A stretch of 64,000 nt of DNA from Methylophaga sp. (GCA_002733505.1 NVVW01000010.1:18336-82335), one strand, 5' to 3'; shown: positions 10,142-21,143, numbered from the stretch's first letter. Notes: generated by a model not told the origin, from the sequence alone. Made by a program: numbers and translations.

Positions 10142-10582
10142 TTATTTTGTGTGTAACCAGAAGGTGACAGGACCATCATTAGTTAATGAAACTTGCATAT
10201 CTGCACCGAATTGACCCGTTTTCACGGAAGTATGTAATTGTTGAGCTTGTTCGCATAAGTAATCAAATAATTGTAAACCTAAATCAGCAGAAGCTGCGGG
10301 TGTAAAGCTGGGTCTCATTCCTTTTGTGGTATTGGCTGGCAAGGTGAATTGAGGCACAAGCAATAGATCACCTTTTATATCTTGTAAAGAAAGATTCATT
10401 TTATCATTTTCATCACTAAAAATACGATAGCCTAACAATCGTTTTAATAATTTGTCAGCTTGGATGCGACTATCTTCACATTCTACACCGATGAATACTA
10501 ATAATCCTTGGCCTATAGATGCTATTTCGGTGTTTTTCACCACAACATTGGCATGTTGTACTCGTTGCAGTAGGCCTATCAT
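10142..10582 (-). CDS. dtd: D-aminoacyl-tRNA deacylase
   Basis: Hydrolyses D-amino acids, and glycine mischarged on tRNA-Ala, from tRNA: a cytosolic proofreading enzyme. The 146-residue length and motifs fit the DTD1 family: N-terminal MIGLLQRV, central VPQFTLPAN...KGMRPSF (the SQxT-like active loop reads PQFT here) and C-terminal NDGPVTF. It overlaps the pip gene upstream by four bases. Confidence 0.95.
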   Translation of the reverse strand: MIGLLQRVQHANVVVKNTEIASIGQGLLVFIGVECEDSRIQADKLLKRLLGYRIFSDENDKMNLSLQDIKGDLLLVPQFTLPANTTKGMRPSFTPAASADLGLQLFDYLCEQAQQLHTSVKTGQFGADMQVSLTNDGPVTFWLHTK

Positions 10583-11577
10583 GCTAATGATGTACCATCA
10601 GGCTCAAATCGTTTGGCCATGGTACGCGTTGCTTTTACCAAAGCATTGATCAGTACGGGCTCACCTGCGGCATGCCCAGCCATAGGTACAATAGCAAGTT
10701 CAGCTTCTGGCCATGCTTGATATAGTTGCCATGATTGTTGCATGGGACAGACAATGTCATAACGGCCATGAATAATCATCGTTGGAATATGTCTAATAGG
10801 CTTAATGTTGCCTAAGATTGGATTGTCAGCAATAAAGCAGTGATTAAGAGCGAAGTGTAACTGGATCCGAGAATGTGCTAGTGGTCCAATATCGTGTGAA
10901 GGATCGGCTTTGAATTCATGTTCACGTAAAGTGACGATAGTACCTTCCCATGCCTGCAATAACTTTGCCGCTGCCATTTGCTGCAATTCATCAACAGCTG
11001 TTAACTGTTGATAATAGGACTGTAATGGCGCCTGCTGATCTGATTCAGGTAGATGCTGAACTAAATTTTGCCATGCATCAGGAAACAGTCGAGATGCACC
11101 GCCCTCAGCATAGACCCAATCAATATCTTGTTGGCGACCAAGAAACACGCCCCTTAGAATCAGTGCGCGTACATTTTCGGGGTGTTGTTGAGCATAACAT
11201 AACGCTAATGTGGCACCCCACGATCCGCCAAAAATTAGCCAACGGTCGATATCCAGCGATTGGCGAATCGTATCCATATCATTAATCAAAAATTGAGTGG
11301 TATTATTTTCTAGTTCACCATGGGGTAATGAGCGCCCACAGCCGCGTTGATCAAATAAAATAATACGATAGCTATCAGGATCGAAATAACGTCGATGTTG
11401 TGGCCGACAACCAGAACCTGGCCCGCCATGTAGAAATACAATAGGCAGCCCATTTGGATTGCCACATTCTTCAATATAAATTTGATGTTGCTGCCCATCT
11501 TCCAATGTTTCCATCGAAATCTGATGTGTTTGGTACGGTTCAATATCTGGATATAATGAATACATAAATAAGCTCAT
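10579..11577 (-). CDS. pip: Proline iminopeptidase (alpha/beta hydrolase)
   Basis: Cytosolic serine peptidase releasing N-terminal proline. The 332-residue protein has the oxyanion-hole HGGPG near residue 50, a DQRGCGRS motif, and the nucleophile S119 in GGSWGAT. A late GRYDIVCP (Asp) and GHAAGEP (His) complete the triad. A second in-frame Met at residue 5 could be the true start. First gene of the minus-strand pip-dtd-unknown set, divergent from sucC with a 70-base gap. Confidence 0.93.
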   Translation of the reverse strand: MSLFMYSLYPDIEPYQTHQISMETLEDGQQHQIYIEECGNPNGLPIVFLHGGPGSGCRPQHRRYFDPDSYRIILFDQRGCGRSLPHGELENNTTQFLINDMDTIRQSLDIDRWLIFGGSWGATLALCYAQQHPENVRALILRGVFLGRQQDIDWVYAEGGASRLFPDAWQNLVQHLPESDQQAPLQSYYQQLTAVDELQQMAAAKLLQAWEGTIVTLREHEFKADPSHDIGPLAHSRIQLHFALNHCFIADNPILGNIKPIRHIPTMIIHGRYDIVCPMQQSWQLYQAWPEAELAIVPMAGHAAGEPVLINALVKATRTMAKRFEPDGTSLA

Positions 11578-11647
11578 TAAATATAAATGGTAATTATCGT
11601 GCTATTGCGAGAAAATATACACTAAATGACGATATTTAGGGTTAATA

Positions 11648-12820
11648 ATGAACTTGCACGAATTTCAGGCAAAACAACTTTTTAATCGCTATGACATACC
11701 CACACCGCAAGGTCAGGTGGTTACGAGCGGCTCACAGGCTAGGCAGGCTGCCGAGCAGTTAGGTGGAGAGCGCTGGGTAGTAAAAGCGCAAGTGCATGCG
11801 GGTGGGCGCGGCAAAGCAGGTGGTGTAAAGGTAGTTGATACTTTAGATGATGTTGAAAATAAAGCCTATGATTTATTAGGAAAACGTCTGGTAACACATC
11901 AAACCACAGCGGAAGGCTTGCCGATTAATCAAATATTAGTTGAACAACCAACGGATATTCAACGAGAGCTATATTTAGCGGTATTAGTTGACCGTGTGAG
12001 CGAGCAAGTTGTATTTATGGTGTCAGCACAAGGCGGCATGGATATTGAAGCCGTAGCAGCCGATACGCCTGATGAGATCCTTAATGTTTATGTTGATCCT
12101 GTTGTTGGTTTAAAGTCCTATCAATGCCGCCGTGTTGGTTTCTTTTTGGGCTTAACCGGCAGCGCCTTTAAACAGCTTGAAAGTATCATGCAAGGTTTAT
12201 ATCGCTTATTTACTGAAAGCGATGCCAGTTTGGTTGAAATCAATCCTCTGGTAGTAACCAGTGACAATGAATTAATAGCGGTCGATGCTAAATTGAATTT
12301 AGACGATAATGCTTTATTTAGACATGCAGAATTATCAGCGATGTTTGATCCTGCACAAGAAGATGAAGCCGAAGTGGTTGCGCAGCAATATGGTCTGAAT
12401 TATATTTCACTAGACGGTGAAGTGGCGTGTATGGTCAATGGTGCGGGGCTAGCTATGGCAACAATGGATTTAATTCAAAGCCAAGGTGGTCAACCAGCTA
12501 ACTTTTTAGATGTAGGGGGTGGCACAACCCCGGATCGCGTCGCTGAAGCATTTAAATTAATATTATCAGATAAAAAAGTGAAATCTATTTTAGTTAATAT
12601 TTTTGGTGGAATTGTACGTTGTGATTTAATTGCCGAAGGCATTATTCAAGCAGCGAAAGATGTGGGGTTATCGTTACCGGTGATTGTGCGATTAGAAGGC
12701 ACTAATGCGCAGCGAGGACGAGAGTTACTGGCAGCAAGTGGTATGAACTTGCATGTGGCGCAAGATCTAACGGATGCGGCTAAAAAAGCGGTGTTAGCCG
12801 CTCAGGAGGGTTCACTATGA
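11648..12820 (+). CDS. sucC: Succinyl-CoA synthetase beta subunit (ADP-forming type)
   Basis: ATP-grasp subunit of the TCA-cycle enzyme that makes ATP from succinyl-CoA. The 390 residues begin [12 protein letters not shown] and contain the nucleotide-binding [10 protein letters not shown] segment, a VEINPLVV metal site, and GGGTTPDRV and [10 protein letters not shown] loops in the C-terminal CoA-ligase domain. It overlaps sucD by four bases. The malate-CoA ligase (MtkA) family is closely related; no malyl-CoA lyase or serine-cycle gene is nearby, so SucC is preferred. It is not next to sucAB here but heads a set with nadE and glnB. Confidence 0.9.
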   Translation: MNLHEFQAKQLFNRYDIPTPQGQVVTSGSQARQAAEQLGGERWVVKAQVHAGGRGKAGGVKVVDTLDDVENKAYDLLGKRLVTHQTTAEGLPINQILVEQPTDIQRELYLAVLVDRVSEQVVFMVSAQGGMDIEAVAADTPDEILNVYVDPVVGLKSYQCRRVGFFLGLTGSAFKQLESIMQGLYRLFTESDASLVEINPLVVTSDNELIAVDAKLNLDDNALFRHAELSAMFDPAQEDEAEVVAQQYGLNYISLDGEVACMVNGAGLAMATMDLIQSQGGQPANFLDVGGGTTPDRVAEAFKLILSDKKVKSILVNIFGGIVRCDLIAEGIIQAAKDVGLSLPVIVRLEGTNAQRGRELLAASGMNLHVAQDLTDAAKKAVLAAQEGSL

Positions 12821-13689
12821 GTATTTTAGTGGATAAAAAAACACGCGTTATCTGCCAAGGTTTTACCGGCAAGCAAGGCACCTTTCATTCGCAGCAGGCC
12901 ATTGCTTATGGCACCAATTTTGTCGGCGGAGTCACCCCGGGTAAAGGCGGGCAATCGCATCTTGATTTACCCGTTTTTAATACCGTTCATTATGCGGTAG
13001 CAGAAACGGGTGCCAATGCCACGATGATTTATGTGCCTGCCGCTTTTGCTGCCGATGCCATTTTAGAAGCGGCTGATGCGGGTATCAAGGTAATTACTTG
13101 TATTACCGAAGGCATACCTGTGCAAGATATGTTACGTGTTAAACATGCTTTAAAGCATTCTGATTGCTATTTGATTGGCCCGAACTGCCCAGGAATTATC
13201 ACGCCCGGAGAATGTAAAATGGGCATTATGCCGGGTTCAATTCACTTACCTGGTAAAATTGGTATTGTGTCGCGTTCAGGTACGCTGACTTATGAAGCGG
13301 TTCATCAAACAACATTAAATGGTTTGGGGCAGAGCACCTGTGTTGGCATTGGCGGCGATCCGATCCACGGGATGAATTTTATTGATTGTTTAGCACTTTT
13401 TGAAAAGGATCCTCAAACAGAAGGTATTGTTATGGTAGGTGAAATTGGTGGACAAGCAGAAGAAGAGGCGGCTGATTATATTCGTCATCATGTCAGCAAA
13501 CCTGTGGTTGCTTATATTGCCGGTTTAACGGCACCAAAAGGCAAGCGAATGGGGCATGCGGGTGCCATTATTAGTGGTGGACAAGGCACGGCGAAAGCAA
13601 AACTGGCTGCATTAACTGATGCGGGAGTGCATATTGCACGATCGCCAGCGGAAATGGGTGATTGCATGCTTAAAGCGATGAGGGCCTAA
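12817..13689 (+). CDS. sucD: Succinyl-CoA synthetase alpha subunit
   Basis: CoA-binding, phosphohistidine-carrying partner of SucC. The 290-residue product has the N-terminal Rossmann CoA site ([11 protein letters not shown]), a [20 protein letters not shown] segment, and the catalytic phosphorylated H247 in MGHAGAI. Length is standard. It overlaps sucC by four bases, and nadE begins two bases after its stop, so translation is probably coupled through the set. Confidence 0.92.
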   Translation: MSILVDKKTRVICQGFTGKQGTFHSQQAIAYGTNFVGGVTPGKGGQSHLDLPVFNTVHYAVAETGANATMIYVPAAFAADAILEAADAGIKVITCITEGIPVQDMLRVKHALKHSDCYLIGPNCPGIITPGECKMGIMPGSIHLPGKIGIVSRSGTLTYEAVHQTTLNGLGQSTCVGIGGDPIHGMNFIDCLALFEKDPQTEGIVMVGEIGGQAEEEAADYIRHHVSKPVVAYIAGLTAPKGKRMGHAGAIISGGQGTAKAKLAALTDAGVHIARSPAEMGDCMLKAMRA

Positions 13690-13691
13690 AA

Positions 13692-15335
13692 ATGGCTACT
13701 GATTTTTGCCTCATTATGGGACAAATAAACCCGGTGGTGGGTGATGTTGCAGGTAATGTGAAAAAAATCATTAAGGCGGTCGAGCAAGCAAAAAATAAAT
13801 TTAATGCGGATCTAATTGTTTTTCCTGAATTAACACTAACGGGTTATCCACCAGAAGATCTATTGCTCAGGCCGGGTTTGATTAAACGTGTTAATAAAGG
13901 CCTAAAAAAGCTAAAGAAAAAAATAAAATCAGTTGCAGTGTTGGTGGGGCATCCATCTGGCAAGGTTGGGCAGGAACTCTATAACGCTGCATCATTGATT
14001 GCTGAAGGGCAATGCCTAGCAACGTATTACAAACAATATTTGCCAAATTACAGCGTGTTTGATGAAAAACGCTACTTTGTAGAAGGTAATCAATCTTGTG
14101 TGGTGGAATATAAAGGGATTCAATTTGGCATTACCATTTGTGAAGATATTTGGTTTACCGCGCCTGCGGCGCAGGCTGCTGATGCGGGTGCAGAAGTTAT
14201 TGTCAATCTTAATGCATCGCCTTTTCGACAAGGTAAAGGTCAACTGCGTGAAGTAGAATTACAAAAACGTGTTGGAGAAACAGGTCTGCCTATTATATAT
14301 GTCAATCAAGTAGGTGGACAAGACGAGTTAGTCTTCGATGGCGGCTCATTTGCATTAGATGCCCGTGGTGAAAAAATTGCACATGCAACAAAATGGCAAG
14401 AGGGCTTGTATCCGATAACGATACATCGCCAACAAAATGGAATATTGTCTCTACAAGGTGAGCTTATAGAACCGCCAAATGATCTAAGTATGGTTTATCA
14501 AGCATTAGTGTGTGGCTTGCGAGATTATGTTAATAAAAACCACTTTTCTAGCGTTATTCTGGGATTATCTGGTGGCATAGACTCTGCGTTAACCTTAGCA
14601 CTGGCAGTTGATGCCTTGGGTGCGGAAAAAGTAAAAACAATTATGATGCCTTCTCGATATACTGCCCAAATAAGCCTTGATGATGCAAAAGATATGGCGC
14701 AGCGCTTGGGTGTTGAGCACAGTGAAATTGCAATAGATTCCTTATTTGAACATTTCGTTGATACATTATCAGAACAATTTGGCGATAAACCTGTTGATAG
14801 TACCGAAGAAAATATTCAAGCCCGAATACGTGGCATTATTTTAATGGCTATATCAAATAAGTCTGGCTCAATGGTGTTGTCAACGGGAAATAAAAGTGAA
14901 ATGGCGGTAGGGTACTCCACATTATATGGGGATATGGCAGGAGGCTTCTCGCCACTTAAAGATGTGTATAAAACCTTGGTTTATCAATTAGCAGACTATC
15001 GCAATAAAATACTAGAGATAATTCCTTCTCGGATCATCACGCGACCGCCATCAGCAGAATTAGCGCCCGACCAACTTGATCAAGATAGTCTTCCTGCTTA
15101 TGATATCCTTGATCAAATCTTAGAGCGATATATAGCGCAAGATTGGTGTTTTGAAGACTTAGTAGAAGCAGGCAATGATGCTGAATTAGTTGCAAAAGTA
15201 ATCAGTATGGTGGATCGTAATGAATATAAACGCCGCCAAGCGCCGCCAGGTATACGCATTACTGACCGCGCATTTGGGCGAGACAGACGTTATCCGATAA
15301 CATCGGGCTATACCGTTAAAGCAATAATAGAATAA
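13692..15335 (+). CDS. nadE: Glutamine-dependent NAD+ synthetase
   Basis: Final step of NAD synthesis, amidating deamido-NAD with nitrogen from glutamine. The N-terminal nitrilase-type glutaminase domain (about 1-260) has a Glu-Lys-Cys triad at E46, K114 and C150. The C-terminal synthetase domain (about 265-547) has the P-loop SGGIDS at 293-298. The 547-residue length is typical of the two-domain bacterial form. It sits directly before the PII gene, which fits its glutamine use. Confidence 0.95.
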   Translation: MATDFCLIMGQINPVVGDVAGNVKKIIKAVEQAKNKFNADLIVFPELTLTGYPPEDLLLRPGLIKRVNKGLKKLKKKIKSVAVLVGHPSGKVGQELYNAASLIAEGQCLATYYKQYLPNYSVFDEKRYFVEGNQSCVVEYKGIQFGITICEDIWFTAPAAQAADAGAEVIVNLNASPFRQGKGQLREVELQKRVGETGLPIIYVNQVGGQDELVFDGGSFALDARGEKIAHATKWQEGLYPITIHRQQNGILSLQGELIEPPNDLSMVYQALVCGLRDYVNKNHFSSVILGLSGGIDSALTLALAVDALGAEKVKTIMMPSRYTAQISLDDAKDMAQRLGVEHSEIAIDSLFEHFVDTLSEQFGDKPVDSTEENIQARIRGIILMAISNKSGSMVLSTGNKSEMAVGYSTLYGDMAGGFSPLKDVYKTLVYQLADYRNKILEIIPSRIITRPPSAELAPDQLDQDSLPAYDILDQILERYIAQDWCFEDLVEAGNDAELVAKVISMVDRNEYKRRQAPPGIRITDRAFGRDRRYPITSGYTVKAIIE

Positions 15336-15341
15336 GGATGA

Positions 15342-15683
<342 letters not shown>

Positions 15684-15705
15684 CTTCTTAAAGATTGAGC
15701 TTACA

Positions 15706-16488
15706 CTATTTAATCTTGGTTTGATGTACTTCGGCAACGCCAGGGTGGCCAGGGTAGTTCAGCCTTAATACTCGAAGCGCAGCATCAGACAAATCATTTA
15801 GCTCAAGGATCTTGTATGCCTTTGCCATAATAAGCAAGGCATCCGGCATGGCGGGGGTACGAGGATAATTTTCGATTACATATTTCCCTCGATTAGCTGC
15901 AGCAATGTGTGCGCCACGACGCATATAATAGTGAGCTACATTAATCTCATGCCGTGCTAAACGGTTACGCAAATAGACAATACGTTGAGCTGCGTCTTCA
16001 CTATATTTGCTTTTAGGGAATCGATGAACCAAGGTATTAAAATCCTTAAGTGCAAATCGAGCAGAACCAGGATCACGTTGTGATTCGTCGCGTGGAATGT
16101 ATTTTTCAAATAAACCAATATCACGGTTGAAGTTAATTAAACCGCGCAAATAAAAGGCATAATCCATACTGGGATTAAGTGGGTATACGCGCATAAAACG
16201 GTCTAATGTTGCGATCGCAGCTTCAGGATCATCCGCTTTATAATGAGCGTAGGCTGATTCTAATAGGGATTGTTGTGCATAACTACCAAAAGGAAAACGT
16301 GCTTCTAGCTGACTATAATATTGCAATGCAGTAGTATAGTCACCGGCATTAAGCGCGGCTTTTGCCTCTGAATAAACGCGCTCGACGGTCCAGCCACTTG
16401 CAGCGACAACTTCTTCTTTTTCTGAGAAAAAAGAACAGCCTGAAAGAAAAGTTAAACTAAGGGCGATAAGGAAATAATATTTTTTCAT
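15706..16488 (-). CDS. bamD: Outer membrane assembly lipoprotein BamD
   Basis: Essential TPR lipoprotein of the BAM complex that folds outer-membrane proteins. The 260-residue product has a lipoprotein signal ending LSGC (cysteine at about residue 18) and tandem TPR-like helices, including YSQLEARFPFGSYAQQSLLE and a HRFPKSKYSEDAAQRI segment. Length is normal. It converges on glnB with a 22-base gap and diverges from the L,D-transpeptidase gene. Confidence 0.95.
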   Translation of the reverse strand: MKKYYFLIALSLTFLSGCSFFSEKEEVVAASGWTVERVYSEAKAALNAGDYTTALQYYSQLEARFPFGSYAQQSLLESAYAHYKADDPEAAIATLDRFMRVYPLNPSMDYAFYLRGLINFNRDIGLFEKYIPRDESQRDPGSARFALKDFNTLVHRFPKSKYSEDAAQRIVYLRNRLARHEINVAHYYMRRGAHIAAANRGKYVIENYPRTPAMPDALLIMAKAYKILELNDLSDAALRVLRLNYPGHPGVAEVHQTKIK

Positions 16489-16616
16489 GGCGATAGGTTA
16501 CGCTAGCTGTATTTAGATGGCAAAATAGATTTTATGATTGGCATGATAAGATGTTTGATTTCAAGGCATATTCTGTACCGAATATTGAATATAAACTTAA
16601 GTAATATAGGAGCAAG

Positions 16617-17771
16617 ATGATTCGTTTTTTAGTTGGTATTATAAGTGGTTTATGGCTTTTATCTGCAAATGCAACAACATTTGATTTGGCAGATGATACA
16701 ACGCGAGTGGTCGGTCATAATTTAATTGTTATTAGCCATGAAGAAGATACTTTATTGGATATTGCGCGCCAATTTAATATTGGTTATAGAGAAATAGTCG
16801 ATGCAAATCCAGATTTAGATCCTTGGCTACCAGGTGGCAATAAACGTGTATTTGTTCCCAATCAGTTTATATTGCCAGATGCACCCCATAAAGGTATTGT
16901 GATAAACCTAGCGGAGATGCGCTTATTTTACTATCCAAAGCGACAACAAGGTCAGCGTCAACAAGTTATTACCCATCCGTTGGGCATTGGGCGAGAAGGC
17001 TGGACAACACCGTTAGGTAAGACTAGCATCATCCAAAAAAGGAAAGATCCGACATGGACACCGCCGGCATCAATACACGCGGAGTATATAGCAAAAGGCG
17101 ATCCCTTACCCAAAGTTGTACCTGCGGGGCCAGATAACCCTTTAGGTGCTTATGCGATGAGATTAGGCATGCCTGGTTACTTATTGCACGGTACCAATAG
17201 GCCATTTGGAGTAGGGATGCGTGTCAGTCATGGCTGTATACGATTATTCCCTGAAGATATTGAGCATTTATTTGGAATTGTAGCGGTGGGTACCCCCGTT
17301 GAGATCCTATATAAACCTTACAAGGCGGCCTTACACAAAGGTAAACTTTATCTTGAAGCGCATGCTATCCAAGATGATATAGATGTGCGAGAAGGTAATA
17401 ATATGACGCCTATGGTTGATGCTATTCTAAAAGCGCAGGATCATATTTTAGCAGATGATGATTGGCCATTTGCTGAAACTGTTGTTCGTAATCATGATGG
17501 TATTGTGCGACCTGTAAATCAAACAAGCACAGATATTGTTGAAGATGTATGGTTTGTTCATTCTGGTTTTACACAATACTCAAAAACAAAAATATCAAAT
17601 GCATTAGTGAGTCTTAATGCCGACTTTTGGCCATTACAAGATGGTGCAGTAGGTGAGGTATTAATTGGGCCGTTTGATAGTCAACAACAAGCAGATCAAA
17701 TGAAAATAGAGATTGCGCGATTGGCAGATATACCCGTTTGGGTGGTACTCATATCAAGTGACGCATTATAA
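16617..17771 (+). CDS. L,D-transpeptidase (ErfK/YbiS family) with LysM-like and SPOR-like regions
   Basis: Periplasmic cysteine transpeptidase that forms 3-3 crosslinks or attaches proteins to peptidoglycan. The 384-residue protein has a signal peptide (about 1-19), a LysM-like segment about 34-82, and a YkuD catalytic domain about 91-235 with C207 in SHGCIRL and H191 in LLHGTNRP. A C-terminal segment with VLIGPFDSQQQADQ near residue 355 looks like a SPOR-type peptidoglycan-binding repeat. The alanine-zipper lipoprotein gene immediately downstream on the other strand is a plausible attachment substrate (inference). Confidence 0.9.
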   Translation: MIRFLVGIISGLWLLSANATTFDLADDTTRVVGHNLIVISHEEDTLLDIARQFNIGYREIVDANPDLDPWLPGGNKRVFVPNQFILPDAPHKGIVINLAEMRLFYYPKRQQGQRQQVITHPLGIGREGWTTPLGKTSIIQKRKDPTWTPPASIHAEYIAKGDPLPKVVPAGPDNPLGAYAMRLGMPGYLLHGTNRPFGVGMRVSHGCIRLFPEDIEHLFGIVAVGTPVEILYKPYKAALHKGKLYLEAHAIQDDIDVREGNNMTPMVDAILKAQDHILADDDWPFAETVVRNHDGIVRPVNQTSTDIVEDVWFVHSGFTQYSKTKISNALVSLNADFWPLQDGAVGEVLIGPFDSQQQADQMKIEIARLADIPVWVVLISSDAL

Positions 17772-17781
17772 CAGTAGGCAT

Positions 17782-17814
17782 AAAAAAGCCGGGAATAAGT
17801 CCCGGCTTTTTAAA
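17782..17814. terminator. Bidirectional rho-independent terminator
   Basis: Perfect stem AAAAAGCCGGGA / TCCCGGCTTTTT around a short loop, with A-runs on one side and T-runs on the other. It lies between the ends of the L,D-transpeptidase gene (plus) and the lipoprotein gene (minus) and can stop both. Confidence 0.92.
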
Positions 17815-17824
17815 TGCAAATTTC

Positions 17825-18127
17825 TTATTTACTCATTGCTTTTTCGAACATACGGTCGATTTTTGCGCAACATTCATCAACAGAACTCTGTGCTGAATTT
17901 GCAGTGTCTTGTGCATTACGTGCAGCAGATTCAGCATCATTTGCAGTACGAACCGCACTATCTGCAGTGCTTTGTGCATTCTTAGCAGCTGATAATGCAG
18001 AATCAGCTGCAGATTGAGCTGACTCTACTGATGCTTTAAGTGCAGTCATTTCTACAGTGTTTGTTGCACAGGCTGTTAATAGTACTAAAGGTAAGATAAC
18101 TGCACCTAATTTTGTTAATGATTTCAT
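17825..18127 (-). CDS. Alanine-zipper lipoprotein (Lpp/OprI-like)
   Basis: Small abundant-type outer-membrane lipoprotein. The 100-residue product has a signal ending LLTAC (lipobox cysteine about residue 20), then an Ala/Ser/Asp-rich helix with regular spacing, typical of the Lpp/OprI alanine zipper. It ends in DRMFEKAMSK, resembling the OprI C-terminus where a terminal Lys is joined to peptidoglycan. A CysCys pair lies just before that tail, which is uncommon in this family. A strong ribosome site (GGAGAA) precedes the ATG. The + strand ORFs over this gene are shadows. Confidence 0.85.
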   Translation of the reverse strand: MKSLTKLGAVILPLVLLTACATNTVEMTALKASVESAQSAADSALSAAKNAQSTADSAVRTANDAESAARNAQDTANSAQSSVDECCAKIDRMFEKAMSK

Positions 18128-18289
18128 TTATTATTCTCCATTGATTCCGATTGATTTTTTAAGATTCATGATATTGCAAGAGCAACATACAGGATGAGGC
18201 TATCAGGAATTAATTGCACTGTCCAACACTACATTCAAACATTCACAAGGCATAGGGTTTAGTCTGACTTATAAACGACGTTTTTAATC

Positions 18290-18318
18290 TTGGGTATAAC
18301 TGAAATTGTTGCTATAAT
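18290..18318 (+). promoter_or_regulatory. Candidate sigma-70 promoter of suhB
   Basis: A perfect TATAAT at 18313-18318 follows TTGGGT at 18290-18295 with a 17-base gap. It lies in the 307-base divergent gap between the lipoprotein gene and suhB, ~120 bases before suhB. The rest of the gap shows no ORF and no recognised RNA. The upstream element is a weak match, so this rests mainly on the -10 box. Confidence 0.4.
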
Positions 18319-18434
18319 GAGCGGTTTTATAATCTTTAGTGTTGGTGAGCTAGATAATGCCAACGATATGATTAATTGATGGGGCCTCTAAATACATTAA
18401 GTGGTTCTTAACTTTGCTCTGGAAAAATTAGTTT

Positions 18435-19232
18435 ATGCATCCTATGCTGAATATCGCCATTCGGGCAGCACGAAATGCGGGGAATCTTATTATTCGCTCG
18501 CTACAACATGTTGAACACCTTGAAGTCACTACCAAAGGGCGTAATGATTTTGTCTCTGATGTTGATAGACTGGCTGAACAAGAAATCATTAATACCATCC
18601 ATAAATCATACCCAGAACATGCTATTTTGGCTGAAGAATCTGGAACGCAAGGTAGTAATGATGTTGTTTGGGTGATTGATCCGTTAGATGGCACTAAAAA
18701 CTTTTTGCATGGCTTTCCTCATTACTGTGTCTCAATTGCCATTATGGTGAAGGGAAAAATAGAACATGGCGTGATTTATGACCCTTTGCGTGATGAACTA
18801 TTTACTGCAAGTCGAGGTGCCGGTGCCAAACTGAATGATCGGCGTTTACGCGTGACTAAACGCAAAGAGTTAGAGGGCGGATTATTAGCAACTGGTTTTC
18901 CATTTAAATATCCGCAATATTTTGCTGCTTACTTAGAAACATTTAAGGCCGTTTTTCCTCAAGTAGCAGATATTCGCCGGACAGGCTCGGCGGCCTTAGA
19001 TTTAGCCTATGTCGCGGCAGGTCGATTAGATGGCTATTGGGAAATTGGTTTAGAAAAGTGGGATTTAGCGGCAGGTGTGTTACTCATTGAAGAAGCCGGT
19101 GGTGTAGTCAGTGATTTTACCGGAGGAGATGACCATTTTAACAGCGGTAATCTGGTGGTTGGTAATTTGCAGATACAGCAACAAATTCTTGATAGTATTG
19201 CGCCACACCTGACAGACGAATTAAAAAAATAA
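18435..19232 (+). CDS. suhB: Inositol-1-monophosphatase family protein SuhB
   Basis: Mg2+-dependent phosphatase; in enterobacteria SuhB also acts in rRNA transcription antitermination. The 265-residue protein has metal ligands in E67/E68 (LAEESG), the DPLDGT motif at 82-87 and WDLAAG at 209-214. Its length matches SuhB. It stands alone, with an upstream promoter candidate and typA 54 bases downstream. Confidence 0.93.
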   Translation: MHPMLNIAIRAARNAGNLIIRSLQHVEHLEVTTKGRNDFVSDVDRLAEQEIINTIHKSYPEHAILAEESGTQGSNDVVWVIDPLDGTKNFLHGFPHYCVSIAIMVKGKIEHGVIYDPLRDELFTASRGAGAKLNDRRLRVTKRKELEGGLLATGFPFKYPQYFAAYLETFKAVFPQVADIRRTGSAALDLAYVAAGRLDGYWEIGLEKWDLAAGVLLIEEAGGVVSDFTGGDDHFNSGNLVVGNLQIQQQILDSIAPHLTDELKK

Positions 19233-19286
19233 CTTTTTTATACATTTATATGCAAACAGCATTCACCTACAGAACTTAAATAAATA

Positions 19287-21116
19287 ATGACTATTACTAC
19301 TAGAAAATTACGCAATATTGCAATTATTGCGCATGTCGATCATGGCAAAACAACACTGGTTGATCAATTATTACGTCAATCAGGCACATTTAGTGACCAT
19401 GAAGAGTTGCAAGAGCGGGTAATGGATTCAAATGATCTTGAAAGAGAACGTGGTATTACTATCTTGTCTAAAAATACGGCAGTGCAATGGAATGATTACC
19501 ACATCAATATTGTAGACACGCCCGGCCATGCCGATTTTGGTGGTGAGGTGGAACGTGTTTTATCGATGGTTGATTCGGTATTATTATTGGTGGATTCTTC
19601 CGAAGGCCCGATGCCACAAACACGTTTTGTAACCCAAAAAGCATTAGCTTTAGGCTTGAAGCCTATCGTGGTTATTAACAAAATTGATAAACCAAGTGCG
19701 CGTCCTGGTTGGGTGTTAGATCAAACATTTGATTTGTTTGCCAATCTTGATGCCACCGACGAGCAATTAGATTTTGAAGTTATTTATGCTTCAGGCTTAA
19801 ATGGCTACGCTGGTTTAGATGACAGTGTTCGTGATGGTGATATGACACCTTTATTTCAAATGATTGTTGATAAAGTAAGCGCGCCTGATGTTGATACCGA
19901 AGGTCCATTCCGCATGCAAGTGTCATCGCTTGATTACAATAGTTATGTGGGTGTTATCGGCGTTGGTCGTATCGAACGTGGTAAAATTAAAAGCAATACA
20001 CCGGTAACAGTAGTCGATGCGGAAGGCAAAACACGTAATGGTCGGGTATTAACAGTCATGGGCTTTATGGGATTGAAACGCGAAGAAGTGGAAACGGCCG
20101 AAGCAGGTGACATTATTGCCTTTACTGGCCTAGATTCACTAAATATCTCAGATACATTATGTGATCCAACAGCTGTTGAAGCGTTACCGCCGTTATCAGT
20201 AGATGAACCTACGGTAACCATGACATTCCAAGTGAATAATTCACCTATGGCAGGTCAAGAAGGTAAATTTGTAACCACTCGTCAAATTAAAGAACGTCTA
20301 GATCGTGAATTGATCCATAACGTAGCACTTAAAGTTGAACAGATCCCAACCGATCCAGATAAATTCCGTGTATCGGGTCGTGGTGAATTGCATTTATCAG
20401 TATTAATTGAAAATATGCGCCGTGAAGGCTTTGAAATGGGCGTATCTCGTCCAGAAGTAATTATTCGTGAAGTGGATGGTGTAAAACAAGAACCTTACGA
20501 AGCGGTGACAGCCGATGTTGAAGCTGAGCATCAAGGTTCAATAATGGAAAAACTGGGTGAACGTGGTGCGCAGTTACAAGATATGGTGCCAGACGGTAAA
20601 GGCCGTGTGCGTTTAGACTTTATTATTCCTTCTCGCGGCTTAATTGGCTTTCGTACGGAATTCTTAACAGCTACGCAGGGTACGGGCTTAATCTTTAGCG
20701 TATTTGATCACTATGCTCCAGTGAAAGCGGGTAAATTTGGTGAGCGCAGTAATGGGGTGATGATTGCTAACGGTTTAGGTAAGGCTGTAGCCTTCTCAAT
20801 CTTCAATTTACAAGAACGTGGTCGTATGTTTATTGGTCATAATGATGATGTCTATGAAGGTATGGTGATTGGTATTCACTCGCGTGATAATGATTTGGTT
20901 GTTAATCCACTAAAAGGTAAGCAGTTAACTAACGTTCGTGCATCAGGAACAGATGAGGCGATCAACTTAACACCACCTATTCGAATGAGCCTAGAGCAAG
21001 CACTGGAATTTATTGGTGAAGATGAATTGTTAGAAGTCACACCTACATCATTACGTATTCGCAAGCGTTTATTGCTTGAGCATGAACGTAAGAGTGCATC
21101 TCGCAACAAAAAATAG
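19287..21116 (+). CDS. typA: Ribosome-associated translational GTPase TypA/BipA
   Basis: GTPase of the EF-G family that binds ribosomes and helps 50S assembly at low temperature or under stress. The 609-residue protein has the P-loop AHVDHGKTT at about 15-23, the RGITI switch, DTPGHADF, and NKID. The TypA-specific C-terminus follows, including [18 protein letters not shown]. Length is standard. A rho-independent terminator follows its stop. Confidence 0.96.
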   Translation: MTITTRKLRNIAIIAHVDHGKTTLVDQLLRQSGTFSDHEELQERVMDSNDLERERGITILSKNTAVQWNDYHINIVDTPGHADFGGEVERVLSMVDSVLLLVDSSEGPMPQTRFVTQKALALGLKPIVVINKIDKPSARPGWVLDQTFDLFANLDATDEQLDFEVIYASGLNGYAGLDDSVRDGDMTPLFQMIVDKVSAPDVDTEGPFRMQVSSLDYNSYVGVIGVGRIERGKIKSNTPVTVVDAEGKTRNGRVLTVMGFMGLKREEVETAEAGDIIAFTGLDSLNISDTLCDPTAVEALPPLSVDEPTVTMTFQVNNSPMAGQEGKFVTTRQIKERLDRELIHNVALKVEQIPTDPDKFRVSGRGELHLSVLIENMRREGFEMGVSRPEVIIREVDGVKQEPYEAVTADVEAEHQGSIMEKLGERGAQLQDMVPDGKGRVRLDFIIPSRGLIGFRTEFLTATQGTGLIFSVFDHYAPVKAGKFGERSNGVMIANGLGKAVAFSIFNLQERGRMFIGHNDDVYEGMVIGIHSRDNDLVVNPLKGKQLTNVRASGTDEAINLTPPIRMSLEQALEFIGEDELLEVTPTSLRIRKRLLLEHERKSASRNKK

Positions 21117-21143
21117 TCAGCTGTTTTTAGCGAGATCAGCATT

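Noticed and set aside
11648-13689. sucC-sucD as malate-CoA ligase genes mtkA-mtkB
   Set aside because: The families are close, but no serine-cycle or malyl-CoA lyase gene is nearby; residues seen do not force the alternative.
17713-18017. Two plus-strand frames opposite the alanine-zipper lipoprotein gene
   Set aside because: They are antisense shadows of a low-complexity Ala-rich coding region and cross a strong terminator.
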